A DNA stretch of 64,000 nt from Paenibacillus endoradicis (GCF_024721975.1 NZ_JANQBB010000005.1:186001-250000); one strand, 5' to 3'; positions 8,467 through 16,059 are shown, counted from the stretch's first letter. Numbers and translations are program-made. Notes: generated by a model from the sequence alone, not told the origin.

Positions 8467-9072
8467 ATGATCTTTGCATATGCAAGAGTATCTGCCAAGG
8501 ATCAGAATCCTGAAAGGCAGCTTATTAAATTTCGTTAGCTTAATATAGAAGAAAGATTTATATTTGTGGACAAACAGAGGGGGAAAAACTTTGACCGGCC
8601 ACGCTAGCAGGCGATGCGTATAATGCTGCGTGAAGGTGATTTGATCTATATGGATGCATTGGATCGGTTAGGAAGAGACTATGACGGTATTATCAGTAAA
8701 TGGAAGTATATAACCAGAACAATCGGTGCAGATAGTATATGCCTGGATAATGAGAGTTTATTCGATTCTCGAAAATTCAAAACAATGGGTGACCTAGGTA
8801 AACTTTTGGAGGATCAATTTTTAAGTATGCTTGCCTATGTGGCCGATTAGGAACGACAAAAAAATCGCCAACGACAAGCTGAAGGGATTGAAGTAGCTAA
8901 GAGCCAGAGCATAAAGTTCGGCAGATCTAAGATGGAGATAACGAATGAATTTCTCCTTGCTTATGAACAATGGAAAACAGGTGATATAACTGCGGTAGGA
9001 GTTATGATGCGTTTAGATATGACTAAGTCCACTTTTTATCGAAAAGTTAAAGAGTACGAATTGAAAAAGTGA
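8467..9072 (+). pseudogene. Resolvase/invertase-type serine recombinase with three in-frame TAG codons
   Basis: Read through, the frame gives a full-length small serine recombinase of 201 residues: IFAYARVSAKDQNPERQL with the catalytic Ser, VDKQRGKNFDRP, YMDALDRLGRDYDGI, an arginine-rich linker and a C-terminal HTH (MTKSTFYRKVKEYE). Three stops interrupt it at 8536, 8605 and 8848; all are TAG and none is accompanied by a frameshift. Most simply it is a pseudogene; suppression of amber codons is a less likely alternative. Confidence 0.85.
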
Positions 9073-9073
9073 A

Positions 9074-9103
9074 TAATAAGCCACTCTTAATAAGTGGCTT
9101 ATT
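9074..9103 (+). terminator. Hairpin after the resolvase relic
   Basis: TAATAAGCCACT pairs with AGTGGCTTATTA two bases after the resolvase stop. There is no good T run, so termination strength is uncertain. Confidence 0.5.
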
Positions 9104-9162
9104 ATGTTTAAGTTAAATCTGCTACCAACGAGTACAGACATAGGTACATTAAAGGAGAACTC

Positions 9163-9700
9163 TTATACTCCAAATCCTAATAGTTTAGATTGTCTGAGTA
9201 GACCTGAATCGGTGAATTCCAATGCTATGACTCTACAAGGAAAATGTATTTCTAGCCAAGCGACGTTTGACTTTTTTAGGCTTGGATGTAATTTCTCGAA
9301 AGGACATACCCCAGGATGCTCCGTAATAACTTTTTGCAATAATTGTTTGGAAGCATTATCTAAACCTGTAACGTTTCCTACATATCTACCTTCATAACTC
9401 AGCACAAGGCCAGACACATAACCTTGTTTTAGTTTTATTCCAACCACATCAGCTGTAATCCTTACTTCTTTTCTCCGTTTATAGTATGCTTATTTCCCTC
9501 TATGTATGAACTATCTACGCGTTGCGAAATTAACCCTTCCCATGACGTTCGTGAAGCCATTCCCAAAGCGCTTGACCATCTTCTACAAAGATCAGAGACT
9601 CATCATACTTTTGCTTTCTTACACCAAGTCGGACTCTTTGAAAGTTTGGTCTTGTCCCATCAAAATATGCTATCTTAGTTTGATATGCTTTATGATAATG
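9163..9700 (-). pseudogene. ATP-dependent DNA ligase (LigD-like) remnant
   Basis: The longest piece encodes VVGIKLKQGYVSGLVLSYEG, VTGLDNASKQ, a PFEKL...LKKSNVAWLEIHFPCRV block and ALEFTDSGLLRQSKLLGF, the OB-fold C-terminus of LigD-type ligases. Upstream on the minus strand two other frames continue the family: EGLISQRVDSSYIEGNKHT and, earlier, FVEDGQALWEWLHERHG. At least two frameshifts separate them, and the nucleotidyl-transfer Lys motif is missing. It is therefore a relic. No Ku gene is seen nearby. Confidence 0.7.
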
Positions 9701-9792
9701 GTGATGATATCAGATGATTGCCTTTTCTTGATCGTTATGAAAAATAAGTCAGTAACAAATAGCCGAGGTTGTTTCTCAGCCAACTTAGCAGA

Positions 9793-9841
9793 CAATCGAA
9801 GGTGTATTGATCCCTGTCTCAAAAACGGGGTTCAGTTCCAC
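9793..9841. repeat. Solo IS3-type element end
   Basis: The minus strand here reads AACTGAACCCCGTTTTTGAG then ACAGGGATCAATACACCTTC, matching the orfB-side end of the IS at 14.8 kb (AACTGACCCCCGTTTTTGAG, ACAAGGATCAAAACACCTTC) at nearly every base. No transposase accompanies it. It is probably a leftover of a related IS that inserted in the ligase relic. Confidence 0.65.
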
Positions 9842-9948
9842 GAATATGTAGATCCTTTTATTTTCCGGAATGAGGAAAAAAAGCATTAATCGAGGATCGA
9901 TCGTTACCGAGCAGTGTAGAGAAAATTATAAATCGTCGGAAGCGTATT

Positions 9949-9973
9949 AAAAAAGCGGGCAGCTATGCCCGCG
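9949..9973 (-). terminator. Rho-independent terminator of the deaminase gene
   Basis: On the minus strand GCGGGC, a short loop and GCCCGC are followed by TTTTTT, about 17 bases after the stop codon of the deaminase gene. Confidence 0.85.
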
Positions 9974-9989
9974 CTTTAGCAATTGGTGA

Positions 9990-11276
9990 TCAGATGCCAT
10001 CGACAATACGTTTGGAACGTGTGGAAACTTGCTTTAATAGCTCATCTTCGTCGATCGTCAGTAGCTGGCGACCCTGCATCAACACTTTTCCATTTACGAT
10101 TGTCGTGTCTACATCCGATCCATTGGCGCAGTATGAGAGCAGTGAATGTATATTATGGATTGGCTGCAAATGGGGTTTTCTCAGATCGATCAAGATGATG
10201 TCCGCTTTTTTTCCGATTTCCAACGTGCCCACTTCATGGCCTATGTTCAACAAACCCGCACTTCCGACAGTCGCCATGCGAAGAGCATCAATAGCGTGAA
10301 GTTTTGTGGGGTCCCCGTAATCTAATTTTTGCAACCAAGTGGCAGCTTTGATCTCCTCAAACATATCTAGCGTGGTGGCGCTGCCCGCCCCATCCGTGCC
10401 TAACCCTACGGTAATCCCTTGTTCGACCATATCCGTAATTGGTGCAATACCGCAACCAAGCTTTAGGTTGCTTACGGGATTATGGGACACTCCTCCCCGC
10501 ATACCCTTCAAGTAACCGATATCGCGCCGATTAAGATGCACGCTATGAGCCAAGAGCACATGAGCCTTTTCAAACAGACCGAGATGATACAAATATTCTG
10601 TTGGGGTTTGATAATACTTTTCCCGAATCTTGATTACTTCCTCTTTGGTTTCAGCGAGATGCGTGTGAATTGCAATACTCTCCTGCTCTGCAAGCGAGAT
10701 AACTTCTTTAAAGGACTGTGGCGGAACCATGTAAGGGGAATGGGGCCCCAGCATGGTGGTGATCCTGCCCTCGGCTTTACCGCTCCAACGGTGGATTAAA
10801 TCAATTGCCTCTGACATTCGTCGGCCTCCGTCATTTTCAAGGAAGACCAATCCCCGAGTTAAAGAAGCCCGCATACCGACTTCTTCTGCCGCAAGTGCTA
10901 TTTCATTCATATGGATGTACATGTCCGCAAAGGCAGTCGTACCCGATTTGATCATTTCGGCCATTGCGAGCTTTGCTCCCCAATAAATGTCCTCAGGAGT
11001 CATTCGGGATTCAGCGGGAAGCATTTTCTTGTCTAACCAATCCATAAGTTTCAGATCGTCGGAAAATCCCCTCAATAAGCTCATTGGGGTATGTTGGTGG
11101 GCGTTAATCAAACCTGGCATTGCTGCCATGCCTTCGCCGTTAATCACCTCATCGACTTCAGCGGTAATGGTAGTCTTAATTTCAGTTATGCGGTCTTTGT
11201 CAATCAGAATGTCCCCGATAAATGGTTCACCGTTTCCCATGGTTAAGATGGTCGCACCTTTAATTAATTTCTGCAT
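9990..11276 (-). CDS. mtaD: 5-methylthioadenosine/S-adenosylhomocysteine deaminase (amidohydrolase)
   Basis: A complete 428-residue TIM-barrel amidohydrolase. Metal and catalytic motifs are intact: GLINAHQHTP (His60, His62), the metal-binding HTHLAET, then HSVHL and LGTDGAGS. Family members hydrolyse the adenine amino group of SAH or methylthioadenosine to give the inosyl form and ammonia. The gene is divergent from a MerR-methyltransferase fusion, and its promoter carries a 19-bp spacer and a dyad, so that protein probably controls it. Codon use and G+C look higher than the chromosome, as expected for cargo. Substrate choice (SAH, MTA or another adenosine) is not decided. Confidence 0.88.
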   Translation of the reverse strand: MQKLIKGATILTMGNGEPFIGDILIDKDRITEIKTTITAEVDEVINGEGMAAMPGLINAHQHTPMSLLRGFSDDLKLMDWLDKKMLPAESRMTPEDIYWGAKLAMAEMIKSGTTAFADMYIHMNEIALAAEEVGMRASLTRGLVFLENDGGRRMSEAIDLIHRWSGKAEGRITTMLGPHSPYMVPPQSFKEVISLAEQESIAIHTHLAETKEEVIKIREKYYQTPTEYLYHLGLFEKAHVLLAHSVHLNRRDIGYLKGMRGGVSHNPVSNLKLGCGIAPITDMVEQGITVGLGTDGAGSATTLDMFEEIKAATWLQKLDYGDPTKLHAIDALRMATVGSAGLLNIGHEVGTLEIGKKADIILIDLRKPHLQPIHNIHSLLSYCANGSDVDTTIVNGKVLMQGRQLLTIDEDELLKQVSTRSKRIVDGI

Positions 11277-11302
11277 CGTGACAGCCTCCTCTTTCTGGGT
11301 TT

Positions 11303-11336
11303 ATACTAAACCTTGACGTTGGGTGAAGGTCAAGGT
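11303..11336 (-). promoter_or_regulatory. MerR-type promoter and operator of the deaminase gene
   Basis: On the minus strand TTGACC (11333-11328) and TAGTAT (11308-11303) are separated by 19 bases, the over-long spacer of promoters that MerR-family proteins untwist. A perfect 8-bp inverted repeat, ACCTTGAC (11310-11317) and GTCAAGGT (11329-11336), with an 11-base centre overlies it. The divergent gene for a MerR-type protein begins 17 bases beyond. Confidence 0.75.
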
Positions 11337-11352
11337 GAAAAAGGAGTTTCTC

Positions 11353-12348
11353 ATGAAAATAAAAGAAGTCGCGGACAGGTTGAAAATATCGCAGAGGGCA
11401 ATTCGGTTTTACGAAGACAAAGGGCTCATTACTCCTTCCAAACAAGATGACAATCAGTATCGTATGTTTGATGAAGAAGATATTTGGCGCTTGCAGACAA
11501 TCATTGCACTAAGGGAGTCTGGAATGGCGGTAAGTGACATTCGGGCGGCGCTGTCGGACATAGAAGCCCAAGGTAACAGTCAATTACGATATTTCTTGGA
11601 ACTCCAACGATCCGTCATGTTCTCTAAATGGGTTGAAATGAAGCAGATTATTGAAACGACAGACGAAATGATCGAAACACTCAAGGAAAATCACGTACTT
11701 CCGTTGGATGACATTTATACTCTTGCGGAAGGGTCGAGAAGGCTGAGGGAACAGCGAGCATGGCAGGACAAGTGGGGTTTTGACAGCTTGGCCAGCGTTC
11801 ACGACCAGTTGGTTAAAGAAGACAAACAGAAATATAGGGATTATGATGAGGCGCTGCGCCTCATTGTGAAGTGGGTGTCGCCAATCTTTGGGGAAAGGGG
11901 ATTGGATATCGGAACAGGCACGGGGAATCTTCTTGGCCGACTGATCAATGAAGGTGCGGTGATGGCAGGAGTTGACCAGTCCAACGAGATGTTAAAGGAA
12001 TGCCAGCGCAAATTTTCAGAGATAGAGACCAAGCTTGGCAATTTCTTAGCGTTGCCCTACCTTGACGGAAAATTTGATTTTGTTGTTTCGAGTTTTGCCC
12101 TGCATCACCTTACTAGGGTTCAAACGCTGATGGCTATCCAAGAAATGCGTAGGGTATTGAAGACGCACGGTCGGATCTGCATCGCGGACTTGATGATTGA
12201 CAGAGAAGAGTGCGCGGTGTGTGAAGACGACGAGGAATATATTCCGCTTTATGAACTCGTTAATTTATTTGAAAACAATGGATACATCACTAAACATCTA
12301 AAGATTAATGAATTGCTGCATGTCGTCTTGGCTGTGCCTATTCGATAA
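11353..12348 (+). CDS. MerR regulator fused to a SAM-dependent methyltransferase
   Basis: 331 residues. Residues 1-70 form a MerR DNA-binding domain (IKEVADRLKISQRAIRFYED, then YRMFDEEDI and a wing), 75-115 a dimerisation helix, and 165-325 a class I methyltransferase with motif I LDIGTGTGNL (184-193), GVDQS and FDFVVSSFALHHL. The effector domain of a usual MerR is thus replaced by an enzyme-like domain that could bind SAM or SAH. ATG at 11353 is chosen because AAGGAG lies 6 bases upstream. The divergent neighbour degrades SAH or MTA. Whether the methyltransferase is active or only a sensor is unknown. Confidence 0.88.
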   Translation: MKIKEVADRLKISQRAIRFYEDKGLITPSKQDDNQYRMFDEEDIWRLQTIIALRESGMAVSDIRAALSDIEAQGNSQLRYFLELQRSVMFSKWVEMKQIIETTDEMIETLKENHVLPLDDIYTLAEGSRRLREQRAWQDKWGFDSLASVHDQLVKEDKQKYRDYDEALRLIVKWVSPIFGERGLDIGTGTGNLLGRLINEGAVMAGVDQSNEMLKECQRKFSEIETKLGNFLALPYLDGKFDFVVSSFALHHLTRVQTLMAIQEMRRVLKTHGRICIADLMIDREECAVCEDDEEYIPLYELVNLFENNGYITKHLKINELLHVVLAVPIR

Positions 12349-12352
12349 GAGG

Positions 12353-12379
12353 CAAACCTTTTCCTTGCGTTAAGGTTTG
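12353..12379 (+). terminator. Hairpin after the MerR-methyltransferase gene
   Basis: CAAACCTT pairs with AAGGTTTG over an 11-base loop, followed by TTGGTTT. It is a weak but correctly placed terminator candidate. Confidence 0.5.
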
Positions 12380-12423
12380 TTGGTTTAGATTCAACTAACC
12401 AGATTTGATAGTTAAAATACTAC

Positions 12424-12466
12424 AGCGGCCACTTAAGACTATATTTTCTAGTCTAAGTGTGCCGCT
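12424..12466. repeat. Long imperfect inverted repeat
   Basis: AGCGGCCACTTAAGAC pairs with GTCTAAGTGTGCCGCT, 11-base loop, no T run on either side. It may mark an old junction or act as a bidirectional terminator. Confidence 0.5.
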
Positions 12467-12486
12467 ACGTCTCTGTGTAAATCAGT

Positions 12487-12675
12487 CTAATTATTCTTTG
12501 TGGGGAACACGTCAAAAATCAGCCTGAGTGAGTTTTTGGTAAAGTACCAAATTTCCCTGCTCAAGTGCGTCCCGTTACTCTTTAGTATCTGTAACTCTGC
12601 CCGAAGACGCTCAATGCTTGCTTCCATTTCATTGATACCGTCTCGTAGTTGCCCAACATCATCTTTAGTTTCCAT
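12487..12675 (-). CDS. Small coiled-coil hypothetical protein
   Basis: About 62 residues from the ATG at 12675 (METKDDVGQL...). The first half is a heptad-like helix (INEMEASIERLRAELQILK), the second half polar and aromatic. I recognise no family. No convincing ribosome binding site is seen at this ATG or at ones further upstream. It may be a fragment of an island gene; transcription would run away from the XRE regulator in the same direction. Confidence 0.35.
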   Translation of the reverse strand: METKDDVGQLRDGINEMEASIERLRAELQILKSNGTHLSREIWYFTKNSLRLIFDVFPTKNN

Positions 12676-12756
12676 AATATATACTCTTTTTCTCCACCCC
12701 ATGATCGCTGGTTCTTGACAGGAAAAGCTCAATCTCTGGCTAGCGTAAAAAATGCT

Positions 12757-12963
12757 CTAAAATTTTGTGTATACCTGAGCATAAGCCTTTTTCATTTGCT
12801 CTCGTAATTCTTTGTTTTCTTTCTCCAATTCCTTTATTTTACGTTTTAGTGCTTCGATGAGTACATCTTTATTGGCATCATTCATCTCACGTTTTATTTG
12901 TTTTGGCGTTGGTGCTTTGGATAATAGCAAGTAATTCGTCAATGACAGCGTCTGTTTCATCAA
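12757..12963 (-). CDS. Small coiled-coil protein, possible DUF6262/TnpC-like fragment
   Basis: Up to 68 residues. The C-terminal part (NDANKDVLIEALKRKIKELE then KENKELREQMKKAYAQVYTKF) resembles the ends of TnpC/DUF6262 proteins of Tn554-type transposons; this is from memory and weak. An internal ATG at 12885 would give a 42-residue product. It starts 7 bases after the stop of the XRE gene. It is probably a gene fragment within the island. Confidence 0.35.
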   Translation of the reverse strand: MMKQTLSLTNYLLLSKAPTPKQIKREMNDANKDVLIEALKRKIKELEKENKELREQMKKAYAQVYTKF

Positions 12964-12970
12964 TGTTAGC

Positions 12971-13225
12971 CTATTGAACAGTTATTTCACCTTCAAACAA
13001 TACTTTAGGCTCTACATGTAATGCATTAGCGATTTTATCGAGATTATCCAAAGAAATATTTCGTTCCCCACGTTCAACACCGCCAATATAAGAGTAGTGA
13101 AACCCACATAGCTCAGCAAGCTGATCTTGTGATAATCCCTTTGTTTTTCGGTAATGACGTATATTAGAATCGACTACACTACGCAAATCTACCACAGGCA
13201 ACACTTCTACTAAGAGTGTAGACAA
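12971..13225 (-). CDS. XRE-family transcriptional regulator
   Basis: A Cro/CI-type helix-turn-helix fills most of the 84 residues: SNIRHYRKTKGLSQDQLAEL, then GFHYSYIGGVERGERNIS and LDNLDKIANALHVEP. The start is uncertain; no clear ribosome binding site is seen and several GTG/TTG codons are possible. The gene ends in TAG, but the same frame continues for 27 codons (NIDETDAVIDELLAIIQ...) to a TGA in a way that looks like a normal C-terminal helix, so the TAG may be a premature stop. Confidence 0.7.
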   Translation of the reverse strand: MSTLLVEVLPVVDLRSVVDSNIRHYRKTKGLSQDQLAELCGFHYSYIGGVERGERNISLDNLDKIANALHVEPKVLFEGEITVQ

Positions 13226-13280
13226 TGCTAGAAGAAACGGTAACCGACATAGCTGCTCAATATTTTAGATGATATACTAA

Positions 13281-14054
13281 AAATTAACAGGGAGAACTGT
13301 TAGATTTATTAGTGAGGATACGTATGGAGGAGAATTAAATAATCCATTAAGTCAGAATCTATATACGTATGTACATAATAATCCATTGAGATATGTTGAT
13401 CCAAGTGGGCATTATTGTGTATCAGCCGATGGGAATTGGGCTATGGCTGGTGGATGTAGTTCAAAAGATAGCTATTATTTAGGAGACGATAAATATTATT
13501 CTGGAGCTCCAGTAATTCAGAATGGAATATTCAAAAGAAAATTGGGCATAGATGCACCTTTTAGCGAACAAAAGATGAATTTTTGGTCTGATAGTGCAGG
13601 AACTCTAGCCACCACCATTGTTAAAAGTCTTGCAGAAGAGGGGGTAAATGCATTAACGGGAAATCGTATATATGACAAATTACTTGCCCAAAAACACTTT
13701 ATACAAGGATATCAAGTGAATGGTGTATATCAAAAAATTAATGGTTATAAAACACCTAGCCTATTAGATAAAGGTTTGGCTAAATCAATTAAAGGAGTAG
13801 GTTTTGCAACAATATTAATGACAGGGTATTCTATATTTGAAGATACGCAGACTTACTCTGGTTGGGAACTTGGTAAAGCAATAACATTAGATGTAGGTGG
13901 GACGCTTACAACAGTGGGTATTGCTATAATAGCTACTGCATTAGGAGGACCAGCAATAGTTGTAGTTGGGGTAGGTATAATTTCAGGATTGGCTGTTAAC
14001 GCAGTAATTGATTATGTTAAAGAAGAATTCTTAATTGAAGATAAGAAAAAGTAA
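13281..14054 (+). pseudogene. Orphan Rhs C-terminal fragment with a membrane-type toxin module
   Basis: The frame opens just after a stop with the end of an Rhs core (VRFISEDTYGG, NPLSQNLYTYV, NNPLRYVDPSGH), the conserved hinge before the variable toxin tip. All upstream repeats are missing. About 220 residues follow; the last 75 are hydrophobic and glycine-rich (SIFEDTQTY, GWELGKAITLDVGGTLTTV, ALGGPAIVVVGVGIISGLAV), fitting a membrane-inserting toxin rather than a nuclease. No start codon with a ribosome binding site serves the Rhs part, so it may be silent or a cassette for recombination. The toxin idea is inference. Confidence 0.7.
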
Positions 14055-14139
14055 TTAAATAGAAGTACTAGAATAGAAATATCATTTTGTTATGTTGTTA
14101 TTTCTATCTCTAGTACAAATTATTTAAAGGGGAAATAAT

Positions 14140-14520
14140 ATGAGTACAATCTTTAATAATATACCATTACCAATTTACTTAGTGTTTTCGTTTGTGTTAC
14201 CTCTAATATTTATGGTTTTTTTTTATAGGGTAAGAAGGAAGTATCCCTTCACACTTTCTATTAGCATAGTATTGGGAATGCTTTTATGCATGCTAGTTAG
14301 TTTTATTCGGGTTGCAACAGAATTAGGTGCATTTACCGAGCAATTGGATTACTTCAAAAAAACTATGTTTTATATACTTCCTATAACTCTTCTTTTATTA
14401 ATTGTTGCTGCATTCCAAAAAACAATTAATGATCCGAGGAATAGATTATTAGCAATAATTGGATCGTTTTTTATAGTTATTCCGGTTGTAATTATAGCTG
14501 TAATTATCATTAACTCATAA
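14140..14520 (+). CDS. Four-helix membrane protein, candidate immunity protein
   Basis: 126 residues with four predicted membrane helices (about 8-28, 36-58, 73-92, 105-125) and short basic loops (RVRRKYP, NDPRNR). AAAGGGGAAATAAT precedes the ATG. It lies 85 bases after the Rhs C-terminal fragment in the same direction, the usual position of an immunity gene. Polytopic immunity proteins are expected for toxins that act in the membrane. No family is recognised, so the function rests on position and topology. Confidence 0.6.
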   Translation: MSTIFNNIPLPIYLVFSFVLPLIFMVFFYRVRRKYPFTLSISIVLGMLLCMLVSFIRVATELGAFTEQLDYFKKTMFYILPITLLLLIVAAFQKTINDPRNRLLAIIGSFFIVIPVVIIAVIIINS

Positions 14521-14663
14521 TTTGTTAACTTGAGCGCAATTTAAGTTAGGGAGTGGTACTGTTTCATATCATTCGAACAATAATTAGATATAGATTATGT
14601 ATGACTCTACTTTGGAGACTATAGTTTGACAAAAAAACGGTAACTTAGGGCTTTTTCTCAACC

Positions 14664-14816
14664 ATGGCGGCAGCTGTTTCTTTTATTGAAGGGATAAACA
14701 ATGAAAAAAATTATGAACCTCTTGAAATAGAAACAGAATCACTTCTATACATAGAGCTATGGAAGTTTAAGAATAAAGCTGTTGGTTTAAGTTCAAAAAA
14801 AGTGTCTGGGAACTGA
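14664..14816 (+). other. Short frame cut by the IS end
   Basis: An ATG-started frame of 50 codons (AAAVSFIEGI..., EPLEIETESLLYIELWKF) runs into the end of the IS3 element and stops inside it. It looks like the 5' remnant of a gene interrupted by the IS. No ribosome binding site is visible; the family is not recognised. It could be part of a second immunity gene. Confidence 0.3.
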
Positions 14817-14849
14817 CCCCCGTTTTTGAGACAAGGATCAAAACACCTT

Positions 14850-15704
14850 CTATGCAACCAGTTTCCGAAATTCAATCGGGGACTGGTTGTTTAGTTTCGT
14901 TTGAATACGAAAGTTGTTATTATAATAAATGTAATCTCTGACTGTCTGTTCAACGATGGCAGTCGTCGTACAGGTCAAATGGTCGAGATAGAATGTTTCG
15001 CACTTTAGTGAGGCGTGAAACGATTCAATGGGGGCATTATCAGCGGGTGTACCTTTACGGGACATGCTCATGTTAATGCCTTTTCGTACGACATCTTCCT
15101 GGTACGTGTTTGAGGTGTACACCGAACCTTGATCGCTATGTAATAAACAGTCTGCAGATAACTCTGGGAGCTGATTTAGCGTATCGAGTACACAATCTAT
15201 ATTTTGTTTTGAACGGATAGTATAGGCAATGATTTCACCAGTATATAAGTCTTTAATACTCGAAAGATACAACATCTGCTGCCCGAATGGCAAGTACGTA
15301 ATATCCGTAACGAGTTTCTGGAGTGGTCGATCTGCCTTAAATTCACGTTGAAGTATATGCTCTGCCACGATGGCAGGTTGTCCGATTGCTTTACGTTTCT
15401 TAGGCTTTACACGGCATTGTAAGCCATATTGTCGCATAATCCGTTGAACCACCTTATGATTGACATGGACGGTTCGATTAATTAATGCGGTTATTTTACG
15501 ATAACCCAATCTAAATTTATGCAAAGTACACCACTGATGAACGAGATCAATCATCTTGTCAGTTCGGTCATTGCTCTGAGTCTTCTTCCAACGATAGTAC
15601 GTTGCTCTCGATATGTTTAATGTCTCACAAACCAGTTTAACTGGTAGCGCTGTGTATTGTTGGATAAAGCGAATAGCTATTTCTCGATCCACATCTTTTC
15701 CCAC
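14850..15704 (-). CDS. IS3-family transposase OrfB (DDE integrase)
   Basis: 284 residues: an N-terminal HTH (VCETLNISRATYYRWKK), an HTH_21-like segment (GYRKITALINR) and an rve catalytic core with D-D-E in VTDITYL, LLHSDQGSVY and PIESFHASLK. The frame is open and complete. In IS3 elements OrfB is mostly made as an OrfAB fusion by -1 frameshifting; a slippery A6G run lies just upstream near 15713-15719. Because OrfA contains a stop before that point, active transposase is unlikely to be made now. Confidence 0.9.
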   Translation of the reverse strand: MGKDVDREIAIRFIQQYTALPVKLVCETLNISRATYYRWKKTQSNDRTDKMIDLVHQWCTLHKFRLGYRKITALINRTVHVNHKVVQRIMRQYGLQCRVKPKKRKAIGQPAIVAEHILQREFKADRPLQKLVTDITYLPFGQQMLYLSSIKDLYTGEIIAYTIRSKQNIDCVLDTLNQLPELSADCLLHSDQGSVYTSNTYQEDVVRKGINMSMSRKGTPADNAPIESFHASLKCETFYLDHLTCTTTAIVEQTVRDYIYYNNNFRIQTKLNNQSPIEFRKLVA

Positions 15705-15994
15705 GCATTGTACTTTTTTAGTACGTCAATTTGTTGCATTAAGAAGCGAATTTCCGCTTGTAACTTTTCTGTTTCAGAAGAGAATTCAGGACCCTTAGCA
15801 AAACTATATTGCTTACCTACAGGCTATTCTAAATGATAAATTTGACCATCGCGATACCATTTCATCCAAGTTTTTAGTTGTCCTCTATTTCGGATATTCA
15901 ATTCATTCATTACTTGCTTAACAGGAATACCTTGCAGCCTCATTTGGATTGCCTTCATTTTTATTTCTACTGGATAACTCACTCTTGTTCCCAT
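15677..15994 (-). pseudogene. IS3-family OrfA with an internal amber codon
   Basis: Start ATG 8 bases after GGAGGTG. It encodes RVSYPVEIKMKAIQMRLQG, NELNIRNRGQLKTWMKWYRD, then HLE-TAG-PVGKQYSFAKGPE and a leucine-zipper helix (EKLQAEIRFLMQQIDVLKKY). The stop at 15824-15826 replaces what is normally Gln in this conserved motif, so CAG to TAG is the likely change. Frame is otherwise kept to a TAG at 15677. It overlaps the start of orfB. Confidence 0.8.
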
Positions 15995-16059
15995 AAATAA
16001 TACACCTCCAAGTTGTATTCATATCTTACGACATGTGGTCAACCCTTGTTATTTGGGCA

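Larger units (their letters stand above)
14803..16059 (-). mobile_element. IS3-family insertion sequence (IS150-like group)
   Basis: About 1257 bp. Outer ends TGTCTGGGAACTGACCCC and, on the other strand, TGCCCAAATAACAAGGGTTG form imperfect inverted repeats. It carries orfA (with an amber stop) and orfB on the minus strand, in the overlapping arrangement of IS3 elements. No clear 3-bp target duplication is seen at these ends, so the exact boundaries are approximate. Confidence 0.8.

Noticed and set aside
9506..9889. Plus-strand frame of 127 codons over the ligase relic
   Set aside because: The minus strand shows ligase text in three frames here; the plus frame has no start signal or family likeness.
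10482..10799. Plus-strand frames opposite the deaminase gene
   Set aside because: Antisense shadows of a well-supported gene.
13230..13260. Match between GTAACCGACATA here and its complement near 19254
   Set aside because: Only 12 bases and no larger context in common.
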